64,000 nucleotides of DNA, taken from an uncultured Rhodobacter sp. Lineage in GTDB: Bacteria > Pseudomonadota > Alphaproteobacteria > Rhodobacterales > Rhodobacteraceae. Under the pieces are notes generated by a model that did not search any database, was not told the origin of the DNA, and worked only from the letters and a program-made list of their open reading frames with translations. Shown piece by piece: positions 8,128-17,076 of this stretch. Made by a program: the position numbers and the translations under genes. The number at the start of each line of letters is the position of its first letter. Within the stretch, counting starts at the first letter, position 1. The DNA is taken from the NCBI GenBank assembly GCA_945952585.1, contig CAMFII010000002.1:186001-250000 (forward strand), read 5' to 3'.

Positions 8128-9549
8128 GTGAAGGTCGGGCGAGCGTCGTTTTTCAAAACGTTGTCGGGGCGGTTCCTGCTTCTGACATTCGCCTTTTTCG
8201 TGCTTGCCGAAATCCTGATCCTTGTCCCGTCGATGGCTCGCTTCCGCGCCGACTACCTGATGGACAAGCTCGAGAAGGCGCAGATCGCCTCGCTTGCCAC
8301 GTTGGCGACCGACGAGATGATTGGGCCGGAACTGGAAAAGGAGTTGCTGGCCAATGCCGGGGTCTACAACGTCGTGCTGCGTCGGGACGAGGTGCGGCAG
8401 TTGGTGTTGTCCTCGGAGATTCCCGAACCGATCCAGGCCACCTATGATCTTCGCAGCTCTGGCCCCCTGACGCTGATCGAAGATGCCTTCGCGCTGATCG
8501 CCGACCCGGGCAACCATGTCATCCGTGTGATCGGCAACCCGGTGCAGGAGGCCGGGCTGCTGATCGAGGTGACGCTGCCCACGGGGCCCCTGCGCAAGGC
8601 GCTCATCGAATACGGGCTGAGGATCCTGGCCATTTCGGCGCTGATCTCGGCCGTGACTGCGGTCTTGCTGTTCCTTGCCGTGCGGCGGCTGCTTGTCGTG
8701 CCGATCCGGCGCGTCGTCGATCACATGACCTCCTATGCCGCCTCGCCTGAGGACACACGGCGGATCATCGCCCCGGAATCCAGGGTTGTGGAACTGCGCG
8801 AGGCGGAAGAGACGTTGCAGACCATGCAGACGCAATTGACCGGCGCCCTCAAGCAGAAGGAACGGCTGGCGCAATTGGGGGCGGCGGTCGCCAAGATCAG
8901 CCACGACCTGCGCAACATCCTGACGACGGCCCAGCTTTTCGCCGATCGGATCGAGGGCAGCGACGATCCGGTCGTCGCCCGCGCCGCGCCAAAGCTCGAA
9001 GCCTCGATCAAGCGGGCGGTCAATCTGTGCGAAACCACGCTGGCCTTTGGCAGGGCCGAGGAACCCCCGCCGCAACTGTCGCTCTTCGCGCTGAGGCCGC
9101 TGGCCGAGGATGTGGTCGAGGCCGAGGGGCTGGGCGAGGCGTCCGGCACGATCGTCGCGTGCCTGCTGGATGTGCCTGCGGGCCTGATGATCCGCGCCGA
9201 CAGCGAGCAGCTTTACCGGGTGTTGTCGAACCTCGTCCGCAATGCGCGGCAGGCCATCGAGGCGACCGGCAATCCCGGCACGGTCGAGATCGGGGCAGGC
9301 GAGGATGAAAACGACTGGTGGATCAAGGTGGGCGATACCGGACCCGGCCTTCCGCCGAAGGCGCGTGAGCATCTCTTCACCGCCTTTCAGGGCGGGGCAC
9401 GCAAGGGCGGCACCGGTTTGGGCCTGGCGATTTCGGCCGAGTTGATCCGCGGCCATGGTGGGCGGCTGGAGCTGTTGCGCAGCGATGCCGAAGGAACTGA
9501 GTTCCTGATCCGCCTTCCCAAGGAGTTGGACACGGCCGAAGTCGGCTGA
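8128..9549 (+). CDS. Membrane-bound sensor histidine kinase
   Basis: Two-component sensor kinase (473 aa). Transmembrane helices at about 16-34 and 164-186 flank a periplasmic sensor of about 130 residues with no domain I can name. A HAMP-like linker follows, then a HisKA region with the phospho-acceptor His259 in 'ISHDLRN' and an HATPase_c domain with an N-box ('LVRNARQAIE'), 'DTGPGLP' and 'GGTGLGLAI'. The start is GTG with 'ggaaggg' about 10 bp upstream. No response regulator is adjacent: the next gene is tRNA-Arg. It is therefore an orphan kinase in this window, possibly transcribed with the two preceding genes (45-bp gap). Confidence 0.92.
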   Translation: MKVGRASFFKTLSGRFLLLTFAFFVLAEILILVPSMARFRADYLMDKLEKAQIASLATLATDEMIGPELEKELLANAGVYNVVLRRDEVRQLVLSSEIPEPIQATYDLRSSGPLTLIEDAFALIADPGNHVIRVIGNPVQEAGLLIEVTLPTGPLRKALIEYGLRILAISALISAVTAVLLFLAVRRLLVVPIRRVVDHMTSYAASPEDTRRIIAPESRVVELREAEETLQTMQTQLTGALKQKERLAQLGAAVAKISHDLRNILTTAQLFADRIEGSDDPVVARAAPKLEASIKRAVNLCETTLAFGRAEEPPPQLSLFALRPLAEDVVEAEGLGEASGTIVACLLDVPAGLMIRADSEQLYRVLSNLVRNARQAIEATGNPGTVEIGAGEDENDWWIKVGDTGPGLPPKAREHLFTAFQGGARKGGTGLGLAISAELIRGHGGRLELLRSDAEGTEFLIRLPKELDTAEVG

Positions 9550-9573
9550 CGCCGTTGTTTTTCTTTTTCGGCC

Positions 9574-9602
9574 TTGCAATGCCCCACGCGGGCGTCTAAA
9601 TG
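9574..9602 (+). promoter_or_regulatory. Predicted promoter of tRNA-Arg
   Basis: TTGCAA (9574-9579), a 17-bp spacer and TAAATG (9597-9602) end 13 bp before the mature tRNA 5' end. Spacing and position are right for a housekeeping promoter; box identity is moderate. Confidence 0.5.
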
Positions 9603-9615
9603 CCCGTCCCACGAC

Positions 9616-9692
9616 GGACCCGTAGCTCAGCTGGATAGAGCATCAGACTACGAATCTGAGGGTCGGGCGTTCGAATCGCTCCGGGTCCGCCA
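9616..9692 (+). tRNA. tRNA-Arg (anticodon ACG)
   Basis: A 77-nt cloverleaf with an encoded CCA. The acceptor GGACCCG pairs with CGGGTCC, followed by discriminator G. The anticodon stem CAGA/TCTG encloses loop CTACGAA, giving anticodon ACG (A34 expected to be edited to inosine), and the T-arm loop is TTCGAAT. A tyrosine-recombinase remnant begins 72 bp downstream, so this tRNA has probably served as an integration site. Confidence 0.98.
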
Positions 9693-9764
9693 TTTTCCAA
9701 AATTATAGTAATTTAGTCAGAGGTTTGCGGACCTGATTGTCAAACTATTTGCTGAGGTTTGACA

Positions 9765-10055
9765 CTAGACCGTTGCGACAGCTTCCGAGTCGAGAGTTGC
9801 AACCGCCTGTTTGGCAAGCATCCTTCGACTCGCCGCAACAGTGTATCTGGTGACTTCGCCAAGCGTCTTGTGGCCCGAAATGGCCATGATCTGATGCGGG
9901 GTGCCGCCACCCTCTGCCATTCGCCTGCAAGCCGCTTTCCTGAGCCCATGCGGCGACAGCCAATCTGGCAGCAGTCGCTTGCCCTTAGCCGCCGCCGAAT
10001 ACCTCCGCTTGCACCGCACGGTCTTTGGTGGCGGCAACCTATGACCAACCCCCAC
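9765..10055 (-). pseudogene. C-terminal remnant of a tyrosine recombinase (phage-type integrase)
   Basis: The leftward frame carries the integrase catalytic end in order: 'HGLRKAACRRMAEGGG' (the H-x-x-R box), 'QIMAISGHKTLGEVTRYT' (G-H and the nucleophilic Tyr) and 'LAKQAV'. The N-terminal core-binding domain and the first catalytic Arg are absent, since upstream sequence (10056-10090) runs into an unrelated gene. Only about 70 residues look integrase-like. Position next to the tRNA-Arg 3' end fits a decayed genomic island or prophage edge. Confidence 0.8.
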
Positions 10056-10090
10056 CCCGGCCTCGCGCTTGCCGGGCAGGGAATGTCAGA

Positions 10091-11638
10091 TCAGAATCGG
10101 GTGCTATCGCGGCACAGGAAGCAAAGCTCGGTCCCGGCCGCCGCGCTGATGCTCGCGAAGATCACCGCGCCGTCATAAGGGGCTTCGATCGGCTCGCCCG
10201 AGGCCCGGGTGCCAAGCCTTTGTCCCCTGGTGACGGCTTCACCCGCCCGGAACTGGCGTGACAGCCGGTCCTCGTCTGAAAGTGCGAGGATTGGTTCAAC
10301 CATTTCCAAGGCACGTGAATGGATTGGGCTGTCCGGCAGGGGATCGATCAGACCTAGCTGGCCCAAGCCGCGCAAGACCGACATGCGCCCGATCTCAGGC
10401 GCATCCGGCGCGGCATGTTGGCCACATTCGACCGTTACGCCATACCCCCCCGCAAATCGCATGTACTCGGTGGTGCCGAAGGCTTGCGCCAGGCTCGCCG
10501 CTTGGGATCGGCCTAGGACCCCCGCCGCGTCGCGCCCCCGGGTAAATGCGGACAGCCAGCCGTGAACGATCAGCGGCAGTCCCATCGCGCGGGCCAGGGC
10601 TGCCTCGGCGGCGGCGTGCCGGAATGGCTCCAGCGGGCCGTCGTTGTCTTCCGGGCCAAGAAGCACCATCGGTTCCCCATCGGCCGAGAAGGAATGCAGG
10701 TCGATCAGAACCTCATGGGCCCGCAGCAGGGGGCAAAGGAGGTTGGCGACCCGATCCTCGTTGTCCCGCGGTGCCACCTTCTCGGCCAGATCACGGTTCA
10801 GGTTCCTGTCGCCTTCGCGGCGGTTCAGGGCATAGGCGAGCCTGTTGACGACCGGAATGAAGGTGACGCTGCCTCGCCGCAGAACGAGGGCACCCGACCT
10901 GAAGGATCGGACGAGGTCCGCGATCGCGCGGGGACCGGCCGGTTCGTTGCCATGAACGGCACCCGTGACGATGACGCGCGGACCAGGCTCGAGGCTGCTG
11001 AAGGTAATGCTTTCCAAGGCACCGGGTGCCGCAACGGCAGGCGCAGCGAGCGCCGCAGGCTGAGCTTCCGCCGGAGCGATGTCGATCATCATGCCGGGAC
11101 GCAGACGGCGCGCCAGGTCGAGCACCACCTCGTGCGCCACGACCACACAACCGGCCGTTGGCGTGAAATCGGGCCGCGCGACGTGAAGGAAGATCGCCGA
11201 GCCGCCGAAAGCGCGGGGCGTGGCGTCGTTCCATCCGATCGGCACGATCAGGTCGAAGATGCGCTCGCCCAGCCGCGACGGCTCACGGGGGTCGAGGTTG
11301 TAGACCAACCGGTTGTAGAACGGGTTGAACCCGTCCTCGGGCCAGTCGTAGTTGGAAGGCTTGGGCACGAAGGGAAAGGCGAGATCTCGGAATTCCGACG
11401 CCGGCAGGGCAGTGGGATCGTAGAAGCCGTAGCGCAACGGGAAGCAGCCGATAGGTGTCGCGCCATCTCCTTCGCGCTTCAAGTCCGGGCTGAGGAGGCC
11501 GCCGCGTCCCGTCGCGCAGGGGACGGTCCAGTCGTCGATGGACAGCGTCCCGATGTGCGGCCTGGCCGGGTCCTGCCCGACACGAACCCGGATCACCGGC
11601 ATCTCCTGCATGCCGAAATGCTCGCTTGTGCTCGTCAC
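10091..11638 (-). CDS. Fusion protein: YkuD-like L,D-transpeptidase domain + AstE-like zinc metallohydrolase domain
   Basis: Two recognisable enzyme domains in one 515-aa chain. Residues about 13-187 resemble the compact YkuD (ErfK/YbiS) family: 'KREGDGATPIGCFPLRYG' at 54-71, then His152 ('IFLHVARP') and Cys164 ('PTAGCVVV') as the expected catalytic pair. After an Ala/Pro linker (about 190-210), residues about 212-515 resemble succinylglutamate desuccinylase/aspartoacylase, with zinc ligands His229 and Glu232 ('AVHGNEPAG') and His315 ('IDLHSFSADGE'). There is no signal peptide, so it should be cytoplasmic. The start is GTG overlapping the upstream ATPase stop by 4 bases (GTGA). As the last gene of a Dpp-type operon it probably processes an imported peptide. 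A murein-peptide substrate is inference from the YkuD domain. Confidence 0.85.
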   Translation of the reverse strand: MTSTSEHFGMQEMPVIRVRVGQDPARPHIGTLSIDDWTVPCATGRGGLLSPDLKREGDGATPIGCFPLRYGFYDPTALPASEFRDLAFPFVPKPSNYDWPEDGFNPFYNRLVYNLDPREPSRLGERIFDLIVPIGWNDATPRAFGGSAIFLHVARPDFTPTAGCVVVAHEVVLDLARRLRPGMMIDIAPAEAQPAALAAPAVAAPGALESITFSSLEPGPRVIVTGAVHGNEPAGPRAIADLVRSFRSGALVLRRGSVTFIPVVNRLAYALNRREGDRNLNRDLAEKVAPRDNEDRVANLLCPLLRAHEVLIDLHSFSADGEPMVLLGPEDNDGPLEPFRHAAAEAALARAMGLPLIVHGWLSAFTRGRDAAGVLGRSQAASLAQAFGTTEYMRFAGGYGVTVECGQHAAPDAPEIGRMSVLRGLGQLGLIDPLPDSPIHSRALEMVEPILALSDEDRLSRQFRAGEAVTRGQRLGTRASGEPIEAPYDGAVIFASISAAAGTELCFLCRDSTRF

Positions 11639-12615
11639 GCCGGGACCCTTTCCGTAAGCAGGTGGCATCGGGCGCAATGCCCCTCTTCAAGCATCGTAAC
11701 CGGTGGGCCAGACCCGGTCCGGCACGGCTCGAAGGCTTCGGCGCATCGCGGATGGAAGGCGCAGCCCGGCGGCGGGCGCAACGCTGACGGCGCCTCGCCG
11801 GTCATCCTGCGGCCAGGTCCGGTCGCCTTCGTCGCGCCCGGAACCGAGGCGAGCAAGGCGCGGGTATAGGGATGGGCCGGCCGCGAGAGGACCTGGTCCC
11901 ATCGGCCTTCCTCCACGAACCGTCCAAGATACATCACCGCGATCCGGTCGCTCATGTGTTCGACCACGCCAAGGTCGTGCGAGATCATCAGCAGCGCCAG
12001 TCCCAGTTCATCCTTCAGCCGCAAAAGCAGGTTGATGATCTGCGCCCGGATTGAGACGTCGAGGGCCGAGACCGGCTCGTCGCAGACGAGGATGCGGGGT
12101 TCCACTGCCAGCGCCCGCGCGATGCAGAGCCGCTGGCGCTGACCGCCGGAGAAGGCATGCGGATACCGGTCGGCGGCGTCCGGCTCCAGTCCGACCAGCG
12201 CCAGTAGTGTCCGGATGCGGTCCTCGACCTCGGACGGCGGACAGAGCCGGTGCAGGTGTAGCGGTCCGGCCAGCGTCTTGCGGATGGTCATGCGCGGATT
12301 CAGCGAGGAATAGGGATCCTGGAACACCATCTGGATGGCGCGCGCCCGGTCCAGCCCGCCGATTGCCGTCTTGTCGGCAGGAAGGCCTGCAATCTCGATC
12401 GAGCCCGAGGCGGGCTCGACGATCCCCATGATTGCCTGGGCCAGGCTTGACTTGCCGCAGCCGGATTCACCGACAAGGCCAAGGCATTCGCCGGGTTGCA
12501 ATGTAAAGGACACGCCGTCGACGGCCCGCAGGATCCGGGTCTGAAGCCCTTTGCGCAGGCTGTACTGTACATGCAGGTCGCGGACGGTCAGCGCGGGGAG
12601 GATTGCTTCAGACAT
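11635..12615 (-). CDS. Dipeptide/oligopeptide ABC transporter ATP-binding protein (DppF type)
   Basis: ATPase subunit of a peptide importer (326 aa). Walker A 'GESGCGKSS', Q-loop 'VFQDPYSSLNPRMTI', signature 'FSGGQRQR', Walker B 'ILVCDEPVSALD' and the switch His in 'MISHDLGVVEHM' are all present. A C-terminal oligopeptide-ATPase extension contains 'CAFHPRC' and later Cys residues, the iron-sulfur-like motif of the OppF/DppF branch. The Walker B 'DEPVSALD' is typical of DppF, whereas the neighbour has 'DEPTTALD'. It overlaps the upstream ATPase by 8 bp and the downstream fusion gene by 4. Confidence 0.95.
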   Translation of the reverse strand: MSEAILPALTVRDLHVQYSLRKGLQTRILRAVDGVSFTLQPGECLGLVGESGCGKSSLAQAIMGIVEPASGSIEIAGLPADKTAIGGLDRARAIQMVFQDPYSSLNPRMTIRKTLAGPLHLHRLCPPSEVEDRIRTLLALVGLEPDAADRYPHAFSGGQRQRLCIARALAVEPRILVCDEPVSALDVSIRAQIINLLLRLKDELGLALLMISHDLGVVEHMSDRIAVMYLGRFVEEGRWDQVLSRPAHPYTRALLASVPGATKATGPGRRMTGEAPSALRPPPGCAFHPRCAEAFEPCRTGSGPPVTMLEEGHCARCHLLTERVPA

Positions 12616-13588
12616 GATGGAAACAGCTCACCTTGCCACCTGCCTGCAGGGCGGTGAAGGGCGGAACGGCGGCCTTGCAGGCCGCGTCGGATCGCGGGCA
12701 TCGCGGGGCGAACTGGCAGCCCTCCCGGCGCTGGCCGAGGGGCGGCACAACCCCCCGGATCTCGACAAGCGAATGGCGACCTTCCGCCAGGCGCCGCCCC
12801 GGCTGCGGCATCGAAGCGACCAGTGCGCTGGTGTAGGGATGTCGAGGGGACTGGAACACGGCCTGCCCAGTCTGCACCTCGGCGATCCTGCCGGCGTACA
12901 TGACGGCGACCCGGTTGCTGATTTCCGCGACATGCCCCAGATCGTGCGAGATCATCAGCACGGCCGTCCCCTGCGCACGGCACAGTTCGAGGATCAGTTC
13001 GGTAATCTCGGCCTGGATCGTTACGTCGAGCGCCGTCGTCGGCTCGTCGGCGATCAGCAGGGACGGGCGGCAGGCAAGGGCGATCGCGATCATCACCCGT
13101 TGCCGCATTCCGCCGGAGAGCTGGTGAGGGTAGTCGGAGATGCGCCGTTTCGGGCTCGGGACCTGAACCCGTTCCAGCGCGCCAATCGCCTTGCGCCGGG
13201 CCTCCGCCTTGCCCAGCCCCTCGTGCAGCACGAACATCTCGCCGATCTGGTCGCCGATCGTCATCAGCGGGTTCAGCGCAGTCATCGGTTCCTGGAAGAT
13301 CATCGCGATCTTGCCGCCGCGCAGATGCCGGAACTGGCGGGAGGGCATCCGCAGGATGTCCTGCCCGTCAAAGCGCACGGCGCCGCCGGTCACATGCACC
13401 GGCGGGCGCAGAAGCCCGGCAATCGCCAGCGCGCACAGGCTCTTGCCGCAGCCGGATTCCCCGACCATGCCAAAGACTTCACCGGCGCGGATGTCGAAAC
13501 TGACGTCTTCCACCGCGAGCAGGCCGCCGGCCGTGTCGACCGCAATCGAAAGATGCTCGACGGCAAGGATGGGGTTCGGGGCACTCAT
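12608..13588 (-). CDS. Dipeptide/oligopeptide ABC transporter ATP-binding protein (DppD type)
   Basis: Partner ATPase of the peptide importer (326 aa). Walker A 'GESGCGKSL', Q-loop '[15 protein letters not shown]', signature 'LSGGMRQR', Walker B '[14 protein letters not shown]', and a C-terminal Cys motif '[14 protein letters not shown]' typical of OppD/DppD. It overlaps the permease stop by 4 bases and the DppF-type gene by 8, so the ATPases are stoichiometrically coupled. Substrate is not determinable from this subunit. Confidence 0.95.
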   Translation of the reverse strand: MSAPNPILAVEHLSIAVDTAGGLLAVEDVSFDIRAGEVFGMVGESGCGKSLCALAIAGLLRPPVHVTGGAVRFDGQDILRMPSRQFRHLRGGKIAMIFQEPMTALNPLMTIGDQIGEMFVLHEGLGKAEARRKAIGALERVQVPSPKRRISDYPHQLSGGMRQRVMIAIALACRPSLLIADEPTTALDVTIQAEITELILELCRAQGTAVLMISHDLGHVAEISNRVAVMYAGRIAEVQTGQAVFQSPRHPYTSALVASMPQPGRRLAEGRHSLVEIRGVVPPLGQRREGCQFAPRCPRSDAACKAAVPPFTALQAGGKVSCFHHV

Positions 13589-14400
13589 CGATCAGCCCTC
13601 CCCTGCGGATCGAGCAGGTCGCGCAACCCGTCGCCCAGCATGTTGAAGCCGAGGACCGTGATGAAGAGGGCAAGCCCGGGAAAAACGGCGATCCACGGGG
13701 CCACCATCAGTTGCTCGCGCGCGCGGGCCAGCATGCCGCCCCAGCTTGGCGTCGGGGGAACAACGCCGAGGCCGATGAAGGAAAGGGACGCCTCCGCGAG
13801 GATAGCCGAGCCAACCCCCATGGTGGCCACGACGACAAGGGGGCCGGCGACGTTGGGCAGGATCTCGCGAAAGATGACATGGCCGCGCCCAAACCCGATG
13901 GTCCTGGCCGCCTGCACGTAGTTCTGCTCCTTCTGGCTCAGGACCTGCGCGCGGGAGATGCGGCAGGAATAGGCCCAGTCCGTCAGCCCCAGGGCCAGCA
14001 GCAGGCTGACCAGGCCCGGACCGAGGAAGGTCATCAGGGCCAGTGCGAAGACGATCGTCGGGATGGCGAGCATGAGATTGGTCAGCCCCTGCACGAATTC
14101 GTCCCACCATCCGCCGAAATAGCCCGCCGTCAGGCCAAGCGTCACACCGACGAAGGTGTTCATCATCTGCACGACGACCCCCACCAGCAGCGAGATGCGC
14201 GCGCCGTAGATGATGCGCGAGAAGATGTCGCGTCCCTGTTCGTCGGTGCCCATCAGGAACGGACCGCCGGGAGGAAGGTTCGAATTCCTCAGGTCGGCGA
14301 AATCGACGGGGGAGTAGGGCGCAAGAAACGGCGCGAAAGCCGCGACGAACACCAGCGCCGCCACCACCAGGAGCCCGAAATTGAGATTGAAGCGCTGCAC
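13585..14400 (-). CDS. Dipeptide/oligopeptide ABC transporter permease (DppC type)
   Basis: Inner-membrane permease, 271 aa. A hydrophobic N-terminal helix is followed by the OppC/DppC periplasmic signature 'PFLMGTDEQGRDIFSRIIYG', five further helices and the EAA loop 'QAARTIGFGRGHVIFREILP'. It ends 'GFNMLGDGLRDLLDP', the standard DppC tail. GTG at 14400 is preferred because 'gagga' lies about 8 bp upstream; an ATG at 14451 would overlap the preceding permease heavily. Confidence 0.93.
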   Translation of the reverse strand: MQRFNLNFGLLVVAALVFVAAFAPFLAPYSPVDFADLRNSNLPPGGPFLMGTDEQGRDIFSRIIYGARISLLVGVVVQMMNTFVGVTLGLTAGYFGGWWDEFVQGLTNLMLAIPTIVFALALMTFLGPGLVSLLLALGLTDWAYSCRISRAQVLSQKEQNYVQAARTIGFGRGHVIFREILPNVAGPLVVVATMGVGSAILAEASLSFIGLGVVPPTPSWGGMLARAREQLMVAPWIAVFPGLALFITVLGFNMLGDGLRDLLDPQGRADR

Positions 14401-14410
14401 CTGGTGATCC

Positions 14411-15343
14411 TCAACTGTACCTGATGCGGGGGTCGATCGCGATATAGGCAAGGTCGACCAGCGTGTTGATGACGAGGAAGAAGACGATGATCAGCAGCAC
14501 GCAGCCCTGCACCAGTGGAATGTCCCGCTGCGCGACCGCCTGCGTCAGGAGCGCGCCGATCCCCGGCCAGGAGAACAGGTTCTCCACGATCACGGACCCG
14601 CCCAGCATGGACCCGAACTGAAGGCCGATGGTTGTCAGGATCAGGACGAAGGCGTTGCGCGCCATGTGCCGAAGGACGACCCGCCGCTCCGACGCGCCCT
14701 TGGATCGCGCCGTGCGGATGTAATCTTCCCCCAGCACCTGCAGGACGGCGGCGCGGGTTGTGCGGGCAATGAGTGCCAGCGGCGCGATGCCGAGCGTCAT
14801 CGCGGGCAGGACCAGATGCGACAGGTCGCCGTGACCATAGCCGATCGTCGGCAGCCAGCGCAGTTCAAGCGCGAACAGGTACATTGCCAGCAGGCCGAAC
14901 CAGAATCCCGGGATCGACAGGCCGGAAATCGCAAGCATCATGACTGCAGCATCAACCCAGGTGCCCTTGCGGGCCGCCGCGAGGAAGCCCATCGGCACCC
15001 CGACCACCACGGCGAAGCCGATCGCCGCGACGGCCAGGCGCATCGACGCGACCAGTCTTTCCAGCAGGATGTCCAGGACCGGCCGGCGCATGGCGAAGGA
15101 CTTGCCGAGATCGCCCTGGGACAGGTCGGAGAGGTAATGGACGAAGCGCTCCGGCAGCGGCTCGTCCAGGTGCAGTTCCGTCCGCAGTTTCTCCTTCACC
15201 TCGGCACTCACGGCGCGCTTCTCGCCGCCGATCGCGTCGGCGAAGGACCCCGGGATGACGCTGAACATGAAGAAGACCAGCAGGACCGAGACCAGCAGGG
15301 TCACCAGCGACTGAAGAAGGCGACGGCCGAGGACGGAAGACAC
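14411..15343 (-). CDS. Dipeptide/oligopeptide ABC transporter permease (DppB type)
   Basis: Inner-membrane permease of the OppB/DppB family, 310 aa from GTG 15343, with 'aaggaa' about 10 bp upstream. Visible features are the first helix 'LLQSLVTLLVSVLLVFFMF', the periplasmic loop ending 'LSQGDLGKSFAMRRPV', the EAA motif 'YIRTARSKGASERRVVLRHM' and the C-terminal 'VENLFSWPGIGALLTQAVAQRD'. It pairs with the DppC-type permease 10 bp downstream. Confidence 0.93.
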   Translation of the reverse strand: MSSVLGRRLLQSLVTLLVSVLLVFFMFSVIPGSFADAIGGEKRAVSAEVKEKLRTELHLDEPLPERFVHYLSDLSQGDLGKSFAMRRPVLDILLERLVASMRLAVAAIGFAVVVGVPMGFLAAARKGTWVDAAVMMLAISGLSIPGFWFGLLAMYLFALELRWLPTIGYGHGDLSHLVLPAMTLGIAPLALIARTTRAAVLQVLGEDYIRTARSKGASERRVVLRHMARNAFVLILTTIGLQFGSMLGGSVIVENLFSWPGIGALLTQAVAQRDIPLVQGCVLLIIVFFLVINTLVDLAYIAIDPRIRYS

Positions 15344-15404
15344 GGCGACGGGTTCCTTTCGGAGGGAAGGGGGAGGCGGCACGCGCCGCCTCCCTCGAAC
15401 GATC

Positions 15405-17021
15405 TCAGCCGCGGCCGGGGGCGTCCTGCGTCAGCCAGAGGTTCTCGACTTCCAGAACCGCGGTCTCGGTGACGTTTCCGGTCGCCCCCATCAGCCAGGG
15501 CTGCACCGCAAGGATGCCCTTGTTGTAGTTGTGGAACCATACCGGCGCCTGATCCTGGATATAGGCATCGGCTTTCTTGAGCAGGTCAATGCGCTGCGCG
15601 TCGTCGGCCGCGGCGGCGGCCTGATCCAGCATGGCGTCGAACGCCGGATCCTTGAATGCAAAGACGTTGCCTGCGGCGCGGCTCATGCGGCTGTCGAACA
15701 TTCGAAGAGCCACGACCGGGTCCGGCCCGGTGCCGGCCGAGCGCATCCAGGCCATTGCGGTGCCCTTCTCGCGCGCATCGGCCACCACCGCACCATCTGC
15801 GATGGTCATGTTCAGGGTGATGCCCACGTCCTTGAGGAAGGGGGTGATCGCCTCGGCCACGCCACGGCCGGAGGTGGAGTCGGTCACCATGATGTCCAGC
15901 GTGAAGCCGCCCGCCTGGCCCGCTTCGGCCAGAAGCGCCTTGGCCTTCTCCGGATCGTAGGGGTAGGGCTGCCGTGTGGCATCGAAGGCGATCGATGTCT
16001 TCGGCAGCCAGCCAGTCGCCTTGATCGCCTTGTCCTTCAGCAGCTTCTCGATGACCAGGTCGCGGTCGATGGCGTAGTTGATCGCCTGGCGCACCCGCAC
16101 GTCGTTCAGGGGCGGCATTTCGTTGTTCAGGCCCATGTGGCGTGTGAACAGCTCTGCCACCTCGATCAGGCCCTTCGAAAGCTCGGGATCTTCCCGGTAG
16201 AGCACGTAGGCGTCTTCCGAAAGCACCGTTGCATCCACCTCGCCGGCGCGGAAGGCCACGTCCATTGCGCTGTAGTCGTCGGTGATGGTGAAGGTCACCT
16301 CGTCGGCATAGGGCAGGCCCGGCTTGAAATACTTGTCGAACTTCTTGCCGGACACGTAGGATCCTTCGACATGCTCGGAAAAGGCGAACGGGCCGCAACC
16401 GACCGGGTGGCTTGCGAATTCCGGCTTCGCCACCTCTTCCTGCGGCAGGATCGAGGTCGAGCCGTCGAAGAACAGCATGCCGGGATCGGTCGGATTGTCG
16501 AAGGTGACCGAGAAGGTCAGGTCATCGACCTTCGTCAGCCCGGAGATCGTCTTTGCCTTGCCGTCCATCACCGCCTGCGCGCCGGAAATGGGCTGGACGT
16601 TCGAGACGCCCGGCGAGTTGAGGGCGGGATCGGCGATGCGGTTCAGTGACCAGATCACGTCATCGGCCGTCACCTGGCGGCCGTTGTGGAAGTAGATGTT
16701 GTCATGCAGCTTGAAGGTGAAGGTCTTGCGGTCGTCGCTGGCCTCGACCGTCTCCGCAAGGTCCAGGACGGGCCGGTTGCCGGTCGTGTCCCAGTTGTAG
16801 AGCGAGCGGTGAAACGCCTTCGACACGACGAGGTCCTGCGACTCCCAGGTCTTGTGCGGGTCGAGGCTGGTCAGCGCGGTGCCGTAGGGTGCCACGAGGT
16901 GCAGCGTGCCGCCCGGCAACGGGGTGTCGGCCATGGCGCGGAGCGCACCGGCGAAGGGACTCACGGTCAGGGCGAGTCCCGCGGCGCTGGACTTAAGGAA
17001 GGTACGTCTTTTCACCGTCAT
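15405..17021 (-). CDS. Peptide ABC transporter substrate-binding protein (family 5), Tat-exported
   Basis: Periplasmic solute-binding protein of the DppA/OppA family (538 aa). The N-terminus carries a twin-arginine signal ('KRRTFLKSSAAGLALTVS'), so it is exported folded. The mature part shows family 5 features: 'LHDNIYFHNGRQVTADDVIWSL' halves, 'SHPVGCGPF' and the repeat of Lys/Tyr-rich binding loops. An ATG at 17021 is listed, but GTG at 17015 has the better distance (7 bp) from 'gaggag' and would still begin one residue before the Arg pair. It sits between the beta-lactamase-like gene (55 bp) and the DppB-type gene (61 bp). Confidence 0.93.
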   Translation of the reverse strand: MTVKRRTFLKSSAAGLALTVSPFAGALRAMADTPLPGGTLHLVAPYGTALTSLDPHKTWESQDLVVSKAFHRSLYNWDTTGNRPVLDLAETVEASDDRKTFTFKLHDNIYFHNGRQVTADDVIWSLNRIADPALNSPGVSNVQPISGAQAVMDGKAKTISGLTKVDDLTFSVTFDNPTDPGMLFFDGSTSILPQEEVAKPEFASHPVGCGPFAFSEHVEGSYVSGKKFDKYFKPGLPYADEVTFTITDDYSAMDVAFRAGEVDATVLSEDAYVLYREDPELSKGLIEVAELFTRHMGLNNEMPPLNDVRVRQAINYAIDRDLVIEKLLKDKAIKATGWLPKTSIAFDATRQPYPYDPEKAKALLAEAGQAGGFTLDIMVTDSTSGRGVAEAITPFLKDVGITLNMTIADGAVVADAREKGTAMAWMRSAGTGPDPVVALRMFDSRMSRAAGNVFAFKDPAFDAMLDQAAAAADDAQRIDLLKKADAYIQDQAPVWFHNYNKGILAVQPWLMGATGNVTETAVLEVENLWLTQDAPGRG

Positions 17022-17076
17022 TCTCCTCTTCTGTTGTCGTGTTTCTTGTTCGATCGGACGTGGCGTGCCGACCTGG

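Noticed and set aside
7381-9612. Leftward open frame of 743 codons across the flavoprotein and histidine kinase genes
   Set aside because: Antisense shadow: the rightward genes have complete family motifs and the translated product is Arg/Gln/His-rich with no recognisable domain.
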